DNA of 64,000 nucleotides from Brachionus manjavacas. Taxonomy: Eukaryota; Rotifera; Eurotatoria; Ploima; Brachionidae. Below, one piece after another: positions 8,281-17,698 of this stretch. The stretch is taken from assembly GCA_019054805.1 (NCBI GenBank), contig JAHQIY010000029.1:744001-808000 (forward strand). The letters are read 5' to 3'. The position numbers and the translations under genes are program-made. The notes below the pieces were generated by a model, which worked only from the letters and a program-made list of their open reading frames with translations, was not told where the DNA came from and ran no database searches. Position 1 is the stretch's first letter; every line of letters starts with the position of its first letter.

Positions 8281-9460
8281 TTACTGTCGTCGCATTCGAC
8301 AGTATCCGTCTTTTTTGTCGTCGCATCGGCATTTTGAAAAAGTTTTTCTTTTGGTAAAAGATTCCTTGCAACCGACGCAAAGCTCATTATTTGTAATTTG
8401 ATGTATAATTCGAATATCTAATAGATCACAAACTGGACATATCACAGCTAATAAAATAAAATAAATTTAATTATTCTTATTCAAAAATGTAATTCATTGC
8501 CTTCAAAAATTTTGGAATGAATAATTTTAAAAAATTTAAATATTTAAATTTTGATTTTGATTCAAATTTGTATTGTAAATTTTTTATTAAATTTTGTTTA
8601 ATTTTTAATTTAAATTTTTGTTAGATTAAACAGTAGTGTATTTTTTAAAAACGATATATTTTTTATATTGTTTGATTATTAGGAAAATTCTCCCTTTAAA
8701 AATAAAAAAAATAACTTACTTTTCGATTTCTCAAATCAAGTTGAATTAATTGCTTCATTATTAATATCAAATAATAAGTCATCATCTTTCAGTGATGATC
8801 TAGAAATGTTTGAACTAATTTTGGCATTGCTCCTGTTACATTTAAATGAGTTAGAAATATTATTTCTTTTTATTTCTAAATTTTCACTGTAATCACCTAA
8901 ATATATTAACGTGTTAAGAATTATAAAATAATCTAAGTTATAAATTAAATTACAGCTGTCTTCATTGTTAAAGTCCATTTCGTTATTGGAAATTTGGAAC
9001 ATTTTATGATTTTGTTCACAAAATTTAATATTTTCATTATCCATTTGACTCTGTTTAGAATAAATTTCCACCAAATCTTCTTTCAATTTTTTCTCTTTGT
9101 TTTTTAAATTTTCAACTTTAAAAGCAATTTTTTTTAGTTCATTTTGATCCATTGGCGTCTGAACAATTGAAATGTCAAAATGATCATCAATTGCCTCCAT
9201 TAAATCATCTTCATTTTGATGAATTTCACTTGCTAACTAAAATGTAATGGATAAATTAAATTTTTACGCTTAAAGACAAAAAAACTTACATTTTTGATCG
9301 TTTGTCTCAATTCTCGTGATTCAAGAAAATATCTTTTTAGAACTTCAGTCAAGGGAGAATAGATCGTTTTTGTCGAAATAGCATCATAGCTGATTATTTG
9401 CCGCAATTCGTCACAAAAATCATTTTCGAAAATATCTTCATTTTTGCTTAAGAGGCTTTC
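8281..9460 (-). CDS. four-exon gene, helical N-part and Cys-rich C-part, one in-frame TGA
   Basis: Exons joined by eye on the minus strand: 9460-9290 (SLLSKNEDIFENDFCDELRQ...SRELRQTIKN, then donor GTAAGT); a 53-bp intron ending TTTTAG; 9236-8954 (LASEIHQNEDDLMEAIDDHF... and a charged coiled-coil-like ELKKIAFKVENLKNKEKKLK); a 57-bp intron 8953-8897; 8896-8720, ending at donor GTAAGT (first base 8719); then acceptor TATTAG and 8447-8285. All junction phases agree. The last exon gives VICPVCDLLDI...NELCVGCKES...SKCRCDDKKDGYCRMRRQ and TAA at 8281-8283. It has paired CxxC motifs suggesting a zinc-binding module, but the spacing fits no RING, B-box or nuclear-receptor finger exactly. A TGA at 8736-8738 interrupts exon 3 in frame. 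The upstream start was not found. It may be the 5' half of the filamin-NHL gene. Confidence 0.58.
8897..8953 (-). other. 57-bp intron of frame-neutral length
   Basis: The minus-strand intron starts GTAATTTAAT and ends ATATTTAG, in phase 1. Its length is a multiple of three and it has no stop in the host frame, so retention would add 19 residues (including YNLDYFIILNTLIYL) rather than truncate the protein. Confidence 0.6.
9237..9289 (-). other. 53-bp intron
   Basis: The minus-strand intron starts GTAAGTTTTT and ends CATTTTAG. Phase is 0 and it joins ...RQTIKN to LASEIHQNED without a stop. Confidence 0.68.
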
Positions 9461-10509
9461 CTAAAACTTCAGGTAAGAAGACTCTCGGGCATAAAACGAA
9501 TATAATTTATTTATTATTTCAACCGAATTCATTTATTAAATTTTTTTTAATTTTTTCTTAAAACAATTGAACTTAAATTTTATTAGTTAATTTTTTTTTT
9601 TTTGACTAAATAGTTTAAAAGATAAATTATTTGGAATATTTTTCAAAAATTTGTCTTAAAAAAATTGCTTTCTACTTTTTGCTTAAAGAAATCAAATATT
9701 TTTATTAATAATGTATTTTTTTCATTTTGATTCAGTCCAACAATTTCTGATTTTAAGTCAGTTGACCAAAGTTTAAATTTTCCACAAATTTAAAACTTTA
9801 AAAAAATCGAATTTAGATTTATTTTGAAATTTAATTAAATAAGGAAGGAAATTTACATAAGAAAATCTATTTTTTGTTCCAATTTGTAGTCGTCTTAGTC
9901 GATATTTTTTAATTTTTCTATAAGTTGCAAAGCTATATAGTGTTTACCACTTTTAGGCTTGAAACTTGTTTATTCGACAGTTTGGTCAAAATAAATCGGT
10001 GAACCAATTCGAAAACTAAATTTAAGAGCAAAAAATTGTTTGGACGTTGGCTCTTGAGAAATGCTCATGTTTGATTGTGCATTTTGTTCAAAATTAAAAT
10101 CAATCGACAAAAAACTACACTGCTTTTCACTTAATAATGAGTTTAATTTTGAGTGTGTTTACAAAATGAAACAAAAAATTATAAGGCGTAAAAAAGCAAT
10201 TGGTTTGCCTTAAACAAAATGACTCGATTTGATTGATTAAGCAATTTTTGACCAACGATTTAATTTGGTTAGGTTTTGAAAACATGTTTTTAATAATTTT
10301 AAATTTTGTAATTTTTAACAAATTGTTAAATATTTTTCTAAAATTTTAATCAATAATTATTAAAGATATTCACATTGGACTTTTAAAAAAATGAAATAAA
10401 AATTTTTAAAATAAATGAAAAATCTATTCAGATTTGTTGAATTGATTTAGATTAGCGTTTTTCTAATTTCAATCAATTTTTTTTCATTTTGTTTTTCTCT
10501 GAGTCAAGA
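9461..10509. other. AT-rich spacer, possible 5' exon of the minus-strand gene
   Basis: The sequence upstream of the 9460 exon carries a pyrimidine-rich acceptor (TCTTCTTACC...TTTTAG). A short minus-strand frame starting ATG near 10061 (MSISQEPTSKQFFALKFSF) ends after 32 codons near 9965; an overlapping second frame is open too, so neither is established. The rest is AT-rich with no recognised feature, apart from palindromic repeat copy 3 (10440-10480). Confidence 0.35.
10440..10480. repeat. palindromic dispersed repeat, copy 3
   Basis: ATTGATTTAGATTAGC, a short spacer, then CTAATTTCAATCAATT. It lies just upstream of the large palindromic element, with copy 4 just downstream of it. Confidence 0.5.
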
Positions 10510-10867
10510 TGGCATTGTGAATTTTCATACAAAAATTACAAAACAAAAAGTAAAAGAGGTTATAACTTTTGTTCTGACGGTTCAAAACATGTTCTGCAAA
10601 TGTAACAAAGTGTAACAACTTTTGTTACACCTATTGTGAAAGTTTGCTAAATGTGTGCAAATTTATGCAAAATTTCACGCCATTGAAACGTATTGAAACG
10701 AAATGCGCAATTAATTTGCAGAGTTTTTTTGCAGACTTTCACAATAAGTGTAACAAAAGTTGTTACACTTTGTTACATTTGCAGAACGTGTTTTGAACCG
10801 TTAGAACAAAAGTTATAACTTTTTTTACTTTTTGTATTGTAATTTTTGTATGAAAATTCACAATGCC
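10510..10867. mobile_element. 358-bp palindromic miniature element, 8-bp TSD
   Basis: Flanked by a perfect octamer AGTCAAGA at 10502-10509 and 10868-10875. The termini GGCATTGTGAATTTTCAT are inverted, and the inverted arms extend for about 140 bp each (about 10511-10650 and 10730-10867) with few mismatches. They enclose an unpaired core of about 80 bp containing CATTGAAACGTATTGAAACG. The arms contain secondary hairpins around GTGTAACAACTTTTGTTACAC. An 8-bp duplication is typical of hAT-type transposition, although the terminal sequence is not diagnostic. There is no coding capacity. Confidence 0.82.
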
Positions 10868-12326
10868 AGTCAAGAGGACATGTTGCTTCTATTTGTTAAT
10901 TGATTGTAATTAGCCTTAACTAATTATAATCAATTAACTTAATTTTTGATGTTGCGAATTTTTTCCGACATTGATTAAACAAGTCTGATTACAGTTCCAG
11001 GTAACCATTAGAAAATTAAATTTGTCATCTATAAAAATTTTAATACAAACGATTTAAGTAAATTAGATTTTAATTCATATTTGTAAAAATGGACAAAGTC
11101 CGGATTTTTTTTTTTATTTTTATTAGTGTGTTTGACACTTAACTTGACAATTTTTTTTTGCGATAAATTTAGTAAGTTTATTATACAAAAAAAGTTTTAG
11201 CGCATTAACAAAATAAAATTAAGTAAAGTATAAAGATTTAGTCATTATGGCATATAAAAATTAGTCTCTTATATAATAAAAAATAAGTTAAGTCTAATGA
11301 GTTGAAAAAGTGTCGATTAAGGAATTCAGAAAAAACGATTTTAAAGGTCTAACCTATTTTCAATATTCGATTCAGCACATGTTCAAGTATCTATAGATTA
11401 TTTTCAGATTTTGAGGATATTAGGATATGCTTTTGGACCTCAAACAATTAACCGCCGGAGGTAAACTAAAAAAACTAAAAAAAATTCGGGGAAATTGTGT
11501 GACTGTTTTTGAAGTTTTAGAACAAAAAATTTGCGAAATTTTGAAAAAAAAAATAGGACACCCAGTTAGACTTGGAGAGACATTCCTTATTTTTTTGAGC
11601 AACTTGAAAATCTTTGAATCAAAAATTTTTAAAATATCCCTTAGGAAAATTAAATTTGATATATATGCCTAATCTTTTTGAGTGATAATTTTTCTTATAA
11701 TATCATTTAATATAAAATTAACTTCAAATATAATTCTGACAGCAAAAAATTTAATATTAAATCAAACCTGGAAAATAATTAATTCACTAACCTGGTTGTT
11801 GTGCTTGACAATTTAATATTTTCTGTATTATTCAATTGAAGAGAAAGAGTACCTTAGCCGCTTCATTTACTTCAAAAAATGTCGACATCATACAGGTGAG
11901 GGGCCATTGGACTGCCAAAAGTTGGCTTAGGATAAACTTTTTAATTAATTTTAACACTCTTTTAAAATAGTCGAAACTTTTTTTTTTATAGAATTTTTTA
12001 ATTTTTCAACTTGTTATTTAAATCTATACAAATTTAAATAAATATATGTTTTTAAAAATAGATTTTATTCTTCTATCAATTAGCTTGATATTTTATAAAA
12101 TTTGATTATTTAGTAAAAAATTCTTTGCTTGTTAATTGTTATCGTAGAACTTACTTATTTACTTAACTATTGAGTTTAATTTTTAAAACTACAGTTAATT
12201 ATAGTCTAGCGATATTAGTCTCTATTTTATTTGATTTTAATGCTTACTTAAACTAAAAGTTAAGATTTAAACATATTACTGTAATATAATGCTTTTAATT
12301 TTTTTATCACAATCAAAATGATGTTT
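10868..12326. other. AT-rich spacer before the gypsy element
   Basis: Holds palindromic repeat copy 4 (10897-10937), a 43-bp stretch (11044-11086) that matches 20477-20519 in inverted orientation, and an 81-codon plus-strand ORF (11427-11672, Lys/Leu/Ile-rich, starting MLLDLKQLTAGGKLKKLKKI) with no recognised family and no splice context. The last is best treated as a chance ORF. Confidence 0.4.
10897..10937. repeat. palindromic dispersed repeat, copy 4
   Basis: TTAATTGATTGTAATTAG, spacer CCTTAA, CTAATTATAATCAATTAA: the most symmetrical of the four copies. It lies 22 bases beyond the right target duplication of the 358-bp element. Confidence 0.55.
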
Positions 12327-12439
12327 TGTGAGCTGTGAGCTACTATAAAAGAAAGCAAATTTAAACCTCATCTTTAATAAATAAAATATATTATAGAACC
12401 ACTCTCTAAATCTCCTACCCTTCCCCCTATAAGCTTACA
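12327..12439 (+). repeat. 5' LTR
   Basis: Starts TGTGAGCTGTGAGCTAC and ends TTACA. It contains a TATA-like CTATAAAAG near its start and AATAAATAAAATATATT further on, consistent with a very compact U3-R-U5 holding promoter and poly(A) signals. It differs from the 3' LTR by several substitutions and in its last 20 bases. Confidence 0.85.
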
Positions 12440-12457
12440 TTGGTGATAGCGGTTGAG
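12440..12457 (+). other. primer binding site candidate
   Basis: TTGGTGATAGCGGTTGAG follows the 5' LTR directly. From TGG onward it is complementary to a tRNA 3' end of form ...CCGCTATCACCA. I cannot name the tRNA. Confidence 0.55.
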
Positions 12458-13041
12458 CTTATGAATCGTAAGCCAACCAAATTAGGGTTTAGAGGGTTCG
12501 AAAAGAGAAAGTTAAGAAGGGCGTTCAAGCACGCAGCAATCCGTGGTTGAGTTTGAGAGCATTAAACTAGTCACGCAGGGATCAGCTTTAGCACAAAGCC
12601 GATCGAGTTAAGGGAAGCCAACAGTGTGAGCGAATTTTTTTGTGTAAAGTCGATCACGCGCTAGTTGAAGGATTGAGTTGGAGGATAGTTCAGCCAATCA
12701 AATACGGCCAAGGAAAAACACGCAAGCAGAGCGTCGGTAAAAATTATGTTGCAAGTTACAAATAGAACGATTGCAAGTAAAGCCAATCGAGGAATTAGAA
12801 ACAGAAATAGCACGCAGTAACGCGCTTCAGAATGAATTGTTGCATTAAGTCTTTAGGAAATAGTGTTTAACGCAAACAATACAGTCATTGTTTCATTCAA
12901 AGAAACAAGAGACGCTGAAAGATAACTTATAAGTGCGAAGCAAGCATTGCAGTGGATCAGTTATTCAGTGGGGAAAATTTTGAGAGAAATTTCCAAATTT
13001 AATTTTGTTGACAAATTTTAGGAGATTCGGTAGGCTTAGAC
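12458..13041 (+). other. gypsy leader, no readable ORF
   Basis: Moderately GC-richer than the flanks, consistent with retroelement leader or decayed gag sequence. No frame is open for a useful length and no motif was recognised. Confidence 0.5.
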
Positions 13042-13680
13042 AATGACTTGAAAAGTTGCTAACCTATCGTTTGATGGCGAAAACATGTCGTACGACGAGT
13101 TCTTCAATGCGTTTGGCTATGATTCTGTAATGTACATGTGGGATGAGGAGCAACAAGCCAAAGCGATTCAATTCTGTTTAAGTGGTAAAGCCAAGGAAGC
13201 GTACCAATCTATGAGAGCTGATGACAAAAACAACATCGAGGCGATTTTCAAAGTGTTAAGGAAATGGCAGTGAAACCAGCGAGCCATTATTTGAACATTT
13301 TCAACACAAGGACAATGAAACCAGGAGAAAAACTAGCTAAATATTGCCGCGAGTTAGAGGTGCTGTTGAACTAAGCGATGCCAGGTTTGCAGGAGACATT
13401 CAAAGAGCAGCTACTCTTTTACAAAGTCATTAAAAGTGTGGCAGCTACAAATAAGTTATTCCTAGAATTAGTTCTTGATAAAAAGTAGAACGAAATTGTA
13501 GCTCAGTGCGAGAAGCGCGGTGAATACGAGTCAGAGGATGAAGTAAATGCAGATGAAGTTACCATAAACAAATTTGAGAGACGAGGCAGTTATAATCCAA
13601 CGAATGACAGGAAGCGATTCGAGGGTGAGTGCTTCTACTGTCAGAAGAAGGGTCATCGAAAGTAAGAATGTCGAAAGCGA
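13042..13680 (+). pseudogene. gag remnant with CCHC zinc knuckle
   Basis: Gag-like coding begins near ATG 13042, with a TGA two codons later. The 62-codon open piece 13085-13273 contains MYMWDEEQQAKAIQFCLSGK and AKEAYQSM, typical of gypsy gag capsid helices. After a frameshift near 13272 the frame continues (ASHYLNIFNTRTMKPGEKLA...) with stops at 13372, 13486 and 13663. It ends in the nucleocapsid knuckle ECFYCQKKGHRK-stop-EC (Cys 13630 and 13639, His 13654, Cys 13669), where the residue before the last EC is replaced by TAA. No functional product is expected. Confidence 0.82.
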
Positions 13681-14506
13681 TTGGCGGACATGAGACGGAA
13701 AGGTGAAAGCAAGGGCCCGAGAGAACAAGCGGAAACATACAAACAGTACCACGGACCACCAAGAAGGGAGTACCAACAACCCGGAAGCCAGTATCAACAA
13801 CCAAAAACAAGCATGTTCAGACCAAAAGCATTCACAATCGATGCAGAAGTGGTTGAGCTAGGAAGTGAAATAAACGCACAGACGGTTTATTGTGAGAGTT
13901 TCAGTTGCATGGGGGTCAAGAAGGCAAGTTTGACAAGAGTGGACGCAACGGTGGAGTTGGATAAGAGCAAAGTCAACATTCCAATGTTAATTGATAGCGG
14001 AGCAACAGCGTCTTTATAAATATTAAAAGCTTCCAGCGAAGCTAGCCGACCGGATCAGTCGATTCATAGATGGCGACACAACGAATCCTGTTTTCGGGTT
14101 GAAGCGGATAGATTTATCAATCAAGTCAGCGTTGAATTGCAGGAGCGTGATTTGTGCGATGGGCAAACTGAAGCTGTCTATGAACACATGGCAAGGCGAA
14201 CAAGAATTTATTTTCACCGACATTACGGAAAAAGCAATTCTGGGAATGGATTTCCTTACAAAATTCAAGGCAGTGTTTGACTTCGGTCAGAACACTGTGA
14301 TCTTAGACGATAATGTGGCCAAGCACCAGATCCACTACATCAGCGAGACAGAGATACCAACAGCAACTCAAACAAGTGGCAAAGTAACACTAAACGAGGA
14401 GTTGGTAGTCAAAGCGAGATGTGAGCAGCTAGTCAAAGTGAAAGTTGAAAAACTAACGACAGGCACACAAGTAATTTTCAGTCCAAATATAACCGATTTT
14501 GCGTAA
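13681..14506 (+). pseudogene. aspartic protease region, broken
   Basis: A linker after the knuckle is rich in Gln, Pro and Arg (13681-13810). Then comes the retropepsin flap region with active-site motif IPMLIDSGATASL, which runs into TAA at about 14017-14019. The later part, in a separate open frame (14099-14506), carries the conserved second protease motif AILGMDFLTKF and FDFGQNTVIL. The active-site Asp-Ser-Gly is intact, but the stop between the two motifs separates the halves of the domain. Confidence 0.82.
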
Positions 14507-14628
14507 CGGAGGGCACATATGGACAAGGAATGTAAGTTACGTGGAGGAAGATAAATCAATCTTTGTAAGCGTCATAAATCAACTGGGATGTAATAAAAAT
14601 TAATCCAAAACTGAGTCTAAAGGAACAG

Positions 14629-15651
14629 GTGAGGACTCGAAATCTGCTAGAACAGTATAAAAGCGCATTTCAATGGTCTGAATACGACACTGGAAAAACT
14701 GATTTAACAGAACACACAATTGAGACAGGCGATATGAAACCAATAAAGCAGAGACCATATCGGTTAGCACAAATTGCTCAAGAGGAAGTGCAACGGCAAG
14801 TGGACAGCATGCTGGACAAGAACATTATTGCCGGAAGTTGGAGTCCTTGGTCAAGTACGATTGGGTTAGCTAAGAAGAAGAAGCGAGAGGGTCAAAAGTA
14901 GAGCTTTAGGTTTTGTATTGATTTTTCAAAATTGAACAGCGGCACAGTGAAAGATGCATATCCGTTGCCACGAATAGACGAAACCATAGACGCGTAAGGA
15001 GGTTCACATTTCTTCACTTGTTTGGATATGGTAAGTGGATATTGGCAAATTCCGTTGGCGAAGGAAGATAGACAGAAGACTGCGTTCACCGCCAAAAATA
15101 AAATCTATGAATTCAATTACATGCCGTTTGGACTTTGTAATGCACCACCAACATTCCAGAGACTTATGGACAAGCTTCTGGAAGGATTGTCTTGGAAGTA
15201 CTGTCTGGTATATTTTGAAGATGTGATCATTTTTTCGCCAGACTTTGATTCACACCTAGAACGTATGGAGGAAGTGTTGAATAGATTTGATCAAGCGGGA
15301 TTGAAGTTGAATGCGGAAAAGTGTCAATTTTGTATGGAGGAAGTAAACTACTTGGGATTTCGTATCTCAATGGATGGACTGAAGCCAGATAATTACAAGA
15401 CTCAAGCGATACAGAACATGAAGCCGCCGGAACAGCATGTATTTGCGGACGCCTCAAATGTAGGGATCGGCGCTGTTTTATGCCAAAAAATAACGGGAAA
15501 GTACCGCCCAGTAGCGTTTGCAAGTCGATTGCCGAATAAACATGAACGTAATTACTCAACCAGCGAAAAAGAAATTCTAGCAATCGTTTGGTCCTCAAGA
15601 TATTTCTCGAGATACAATACGGCAGAAAATGGAAATTGGTTTGGACGTTGA
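14629..15651 (+). pseudogene. reverse transcriptase-RNase H remnant
   Basis: One frame spans 14629-15651 with stops at 14899-14901 and near 14995. Landmarks: HTIETGDMKPIKQRPYRLA, then SFRFCIDFSKLN, LDMVSGYWQIPLAKEDRQKT, the MPFGLCNAPPTFQRLMD grip, and the catalytic box, which reads VYFEDVIIFS (15208-15237) where YxDD is expected (first Asp to Glu). After QNMKPPEQ (about 15435) the thumb and connection, normally about 100 residues, are missing, and the RNase H start FADASNVGIGAVL follows in the same frame. RNase H then breaks after EKEILAIVW. The element is inactive. Confidence 0.88.
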
Positions 15652-15738
15652 CTGGGAACAAAAACAATCAAAGGATAAGGAATTAACACTGGTAAAACTA
15701 GCAGTGAAAACGGGGGATAAAACGGTTTAGAAGAAATA

Positions 15739-16008
15739 ATGAATTGCACGACATGGGAAAAGCTACACGAAGGCTTGTGTATACAAGAGGATGTATTGTG
15801 TTACAAACATCAGCTAGGTGAAACAACCATCGTCGTATCGAAGCACTTGACTAAACAAATTTGCAAGCTGTACCATGAATCCATTACCGCAGGACATGTA
15901 GGCTTTGAGAAGACATTTAAAACGATTTCGTGTAGATTCTATTGGCTGAGAATGAAAGAAGAAATCTGGGACTGCTGCCATACATGTGATACTTGCCAAA
16001 AGCTTTAG
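15739..16008 (+). pseudogene. integrase N-terminal H2C2 zinc domain
   Basis: An open frame with the gypsy integrase zinc-binding signature: HESITAGHVGFEKTFKTI...FYWLRMKEEIWDCCHTCDTCQKL, ending at TAG. The two His and two Cys are present. It is separated from the catalytic core by a stop and frameshift at 16006-16062. Confidence 0.85.
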
Positions 16009-16061
16009 CCACGGACAATAGGAAACAAAAGTCCAATGAATAATATCAAGGTGGGTAATCC

Positions 16062-16562
16062 ATGGAATTGGTTTGGATTGATGTAGCTGGTCCGTTAAAA
16101 ATCACGCCACGGGGCAATATTTACATATTTTTGGCGATTTGTTTTGTTTCGAAATTTTGTATTACGGAAGCGATACCAAACTTTACAGCTGAGCAGACAA
16201 TACGGTTTTTGGAAAAGAAACTATTGAGTATTTTTGGGGTTCCATATGCATTACTTAGCGATCAGGGTGAGAATTTTATAGCGAAGGTACTTGAAGAGTT
16301 CTGCCAGAAGCACGGAATCAAGAAAATTAGGACCACTGCCTACCACCCACAGTGTAACGGCTTAGCTGAACGGACCATTAAAACCATAAAACAAATGCTG
16401 AGTGCTTACGTGAACGCGGAAAACAACAACTGGGATCAAGTCCTGGAAAAGGTTACTTTCGCATACAACAATTCAAGACACAGCTCAACTGGTTTTTGTC
16501 CAAATCAGATAATTTTTGGGAAAACGTTACCAACGCCAGACGACCGTAAACGAGCGATATAA
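16062..16562 (+). pseudogene. integrase catalytic core, DD35E intact
   Basis: The best preserved part of the element: 166 codons beginning MELVWIDVAGPLKITPRGN. The catalytic acids are Asp in WIDVAGP (16080-16082), Asp in LLSDQGENF (16260-16262) and Glu in GLAERTIK (16368-16370), with exactly 35 residues between the second Asp and the Glu. YHPQCNG precedes the Glu as in gypsy integrases. It ends at a stop after KTLPTPDDRKRAI. The usual downstream helix continues in another frame (ARKNIERSQ, about 16608-16634), so a frameshift truncates the C-terminal domain. Confidence 0.9.
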
Positions 16563-16809
16563 TGTGGTAATCCAACGCAGGAGACAAGAGCACAAATCGA
16601 GCAGGAAGCTAGGAAGAACATTGAACGTAGTCAACTGCCACAAAATGACGATCTACAGATCCCCTAGCAAAGCAGACGAGGAAGCCGAACAATTGCTAAA
16701 TACGTTTAAGTGTCACGATTCCGGATTTGTTGCAAAAAGCGCAGCTGGGTTGAGCGCGCACAAACGGGTGCATAGAGGCCCAGCGGAGACAAGGTTCGCT
16801 CAAACATAG
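16516..16809 (+). pseudogene. degenerate C2H2 finger downstream of integrase
   Basis: The last 50 codons of this frame, to TAG 16807-16809, read FKCHDSGFVAKSAAGLSAHK RVH. This has a C2H2 shape with the second Cys replaced by Ser, and a K-x-x-x-G-L-x-x-H-x-x-x-H spacing like the fingers of some retroelement proteins. The first half of the frame overlaps the integrase end in a different frame and is probably not coding. Whether the finger was the C-terminus of the polyprotein or a separate ORF cannot be decided. Confidence 0.5.
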
Positions 16810-17236
16810 TGCTTAAAATTTAGTACGTTAACAATTCTATTTAATCAATTTACTCTTTTATCTATTATTTAATCAATTTTATTAATTTATTCAATCAATC
16901 TAGCCTTTTATATAATCAATATAATTTAAATAATCTAATTATTTTGTTTCGATTTTATGTTTTGATTTTTAATCGTATAGAAAAAAAAAAAATTAATTAA
17001 TTTCGCTAACAGACAAAAAGTCGGTACCATGCAGCTAAAGAGCACTAAGGAAATTTCAATGTTGAAAATTTTTCTAAATGATGTCACGCTCAAAAGTGGT
17101 AGTCAAACCATACGCTAAAAAAATTTAATCGGGGAGGGAAAGCGCTGGATTAGTAAAAGCTAAGCGCTAAGATAGTAATAATAATTCAAACAAAGAAAAA
17201 AAGAAAACACAAAAAAAAAAATTTAAGCGAAGTGAG
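16810..17236 (+). other. AT-rich spacer inside the gypsy element
   Basis: A run of TTTAATCAATTTA-like words and an A-run (about 16980-16992), then a mixed region around 17030-17160. No readable frame. Confidence 0.45.
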
Positions 17237-17698
17237 ATGCAAGTGATTCAAGACCGTGCGGCGGAGAAAGGGATGTCGCGCGTCCTTTATTTCCACCTGG
17301 TGGTCGATGGCACACATGGACCGGATCATGGGTTCATGTGTATGGAGAACGCCATGGACAATGAGCGGGTAGTGGAGTGGACCATGAGGTTCGACAACGA
17401 GCCTCTCTACTTCTCCGCGCAAAGGTATCTGGTCCTCGACAGGGAGGACGTGAGGGAATGGCTTCAGCGCGACGATACCCGACATCAGCAACAGCAGCCA
17501 CTGGAATCCCTCACGGACCTAGTTAAGGAAGACATGGTGGGTAACCAAGGCGAGGATGGCGAAGGACAACGGCGGACCGACAAGAGCGAAAATGATCACG
17601 TTTCATGCGACTTACAACTGGGACTGTTCCAGGAGTTGGGGTACGATGAAGAGGAAGAAGAAGCCCCTAACTCTTTCACTAGCTTGGGAGGGATGTGA
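17237..17698 (+). CDS. unknown ORF abutting the 3' LTR, acidic C-terminus
   Basis: A 153-codon intact ORF, in sharp contrast to the shattered gag-pol. Codon use is GC-rich and unlike the neighbourhood. The N-part (MQVIQDRAAEKGMSRVLYFH) is mixed alpha/beta-like, the middle is Arg/Asp-rich (DREDVREWLQRDDTRHQQQQ), and the end is acidic (ELGYDEEEEEAPNSF). No signal peptide, membrane segment or known motif was seen. The stop TGA overlaps the first bases of the 3' LTR, and its last codons supply the purine-rich GGGAGGGA that would serve as polypurine tract. The last 114 codons recur intact at 23971-24315. It could be an accessory ORF of the element or captured host sequence. Confidence 0.5.
   Translation: MQVIQDRAAEKGMSRVLYFHLVVDGTHGPDHGFMCMENAMDNERVVEWTMRFDNEPLYFSAQRYLVLDREDVREWLQRDDTRHQQQQPLESLTDLVKEDMVGNQGEDGEGQRRTDKSENDHVSCDLQLGLFQELGYDEEEEEAPNSFTSLGGM
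17685..17693 (+). other. polypurine tract candidate
   Basis: The purine run GGGAGGGA immediately precedes the 3' LTR start TGTGAG, the position where plus-strand DNA synthesis is primed in LTR retrotransposons. Confidence 0.6.

Noticed and set aside
8285-8447. Nuclear-receptor DNA-binding domain
   Set aside because: CVGCKESF resembles the P-box CEGCKGFF, but the spacing of the first Cys pair (16 residues) and the rest of the finger do not fit, and no second finger follows.
11427-11672. Plus-strand 81-codon ORF as a gene
   Set aside because: Low-complexity Lys/Ile/Leu composition in AT-rich DNA, overlapped by an equally open minus-strand frame, with no splice signals or homology recognised.
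12327-12440. Solo LTR
   Set aside because: The matching LTR at 17694-17798 in the same orientation with gag-pol remnants between shows it is the 5' LTR of one element.
17186-17491. Minus-strand 101-codon ORF opposite the LTR-adjacent ORF
   Set aside because: The antisense shadow of the GC-rich plus-strand ORF. It starts in a poly-T/A stretch and has no independent support.
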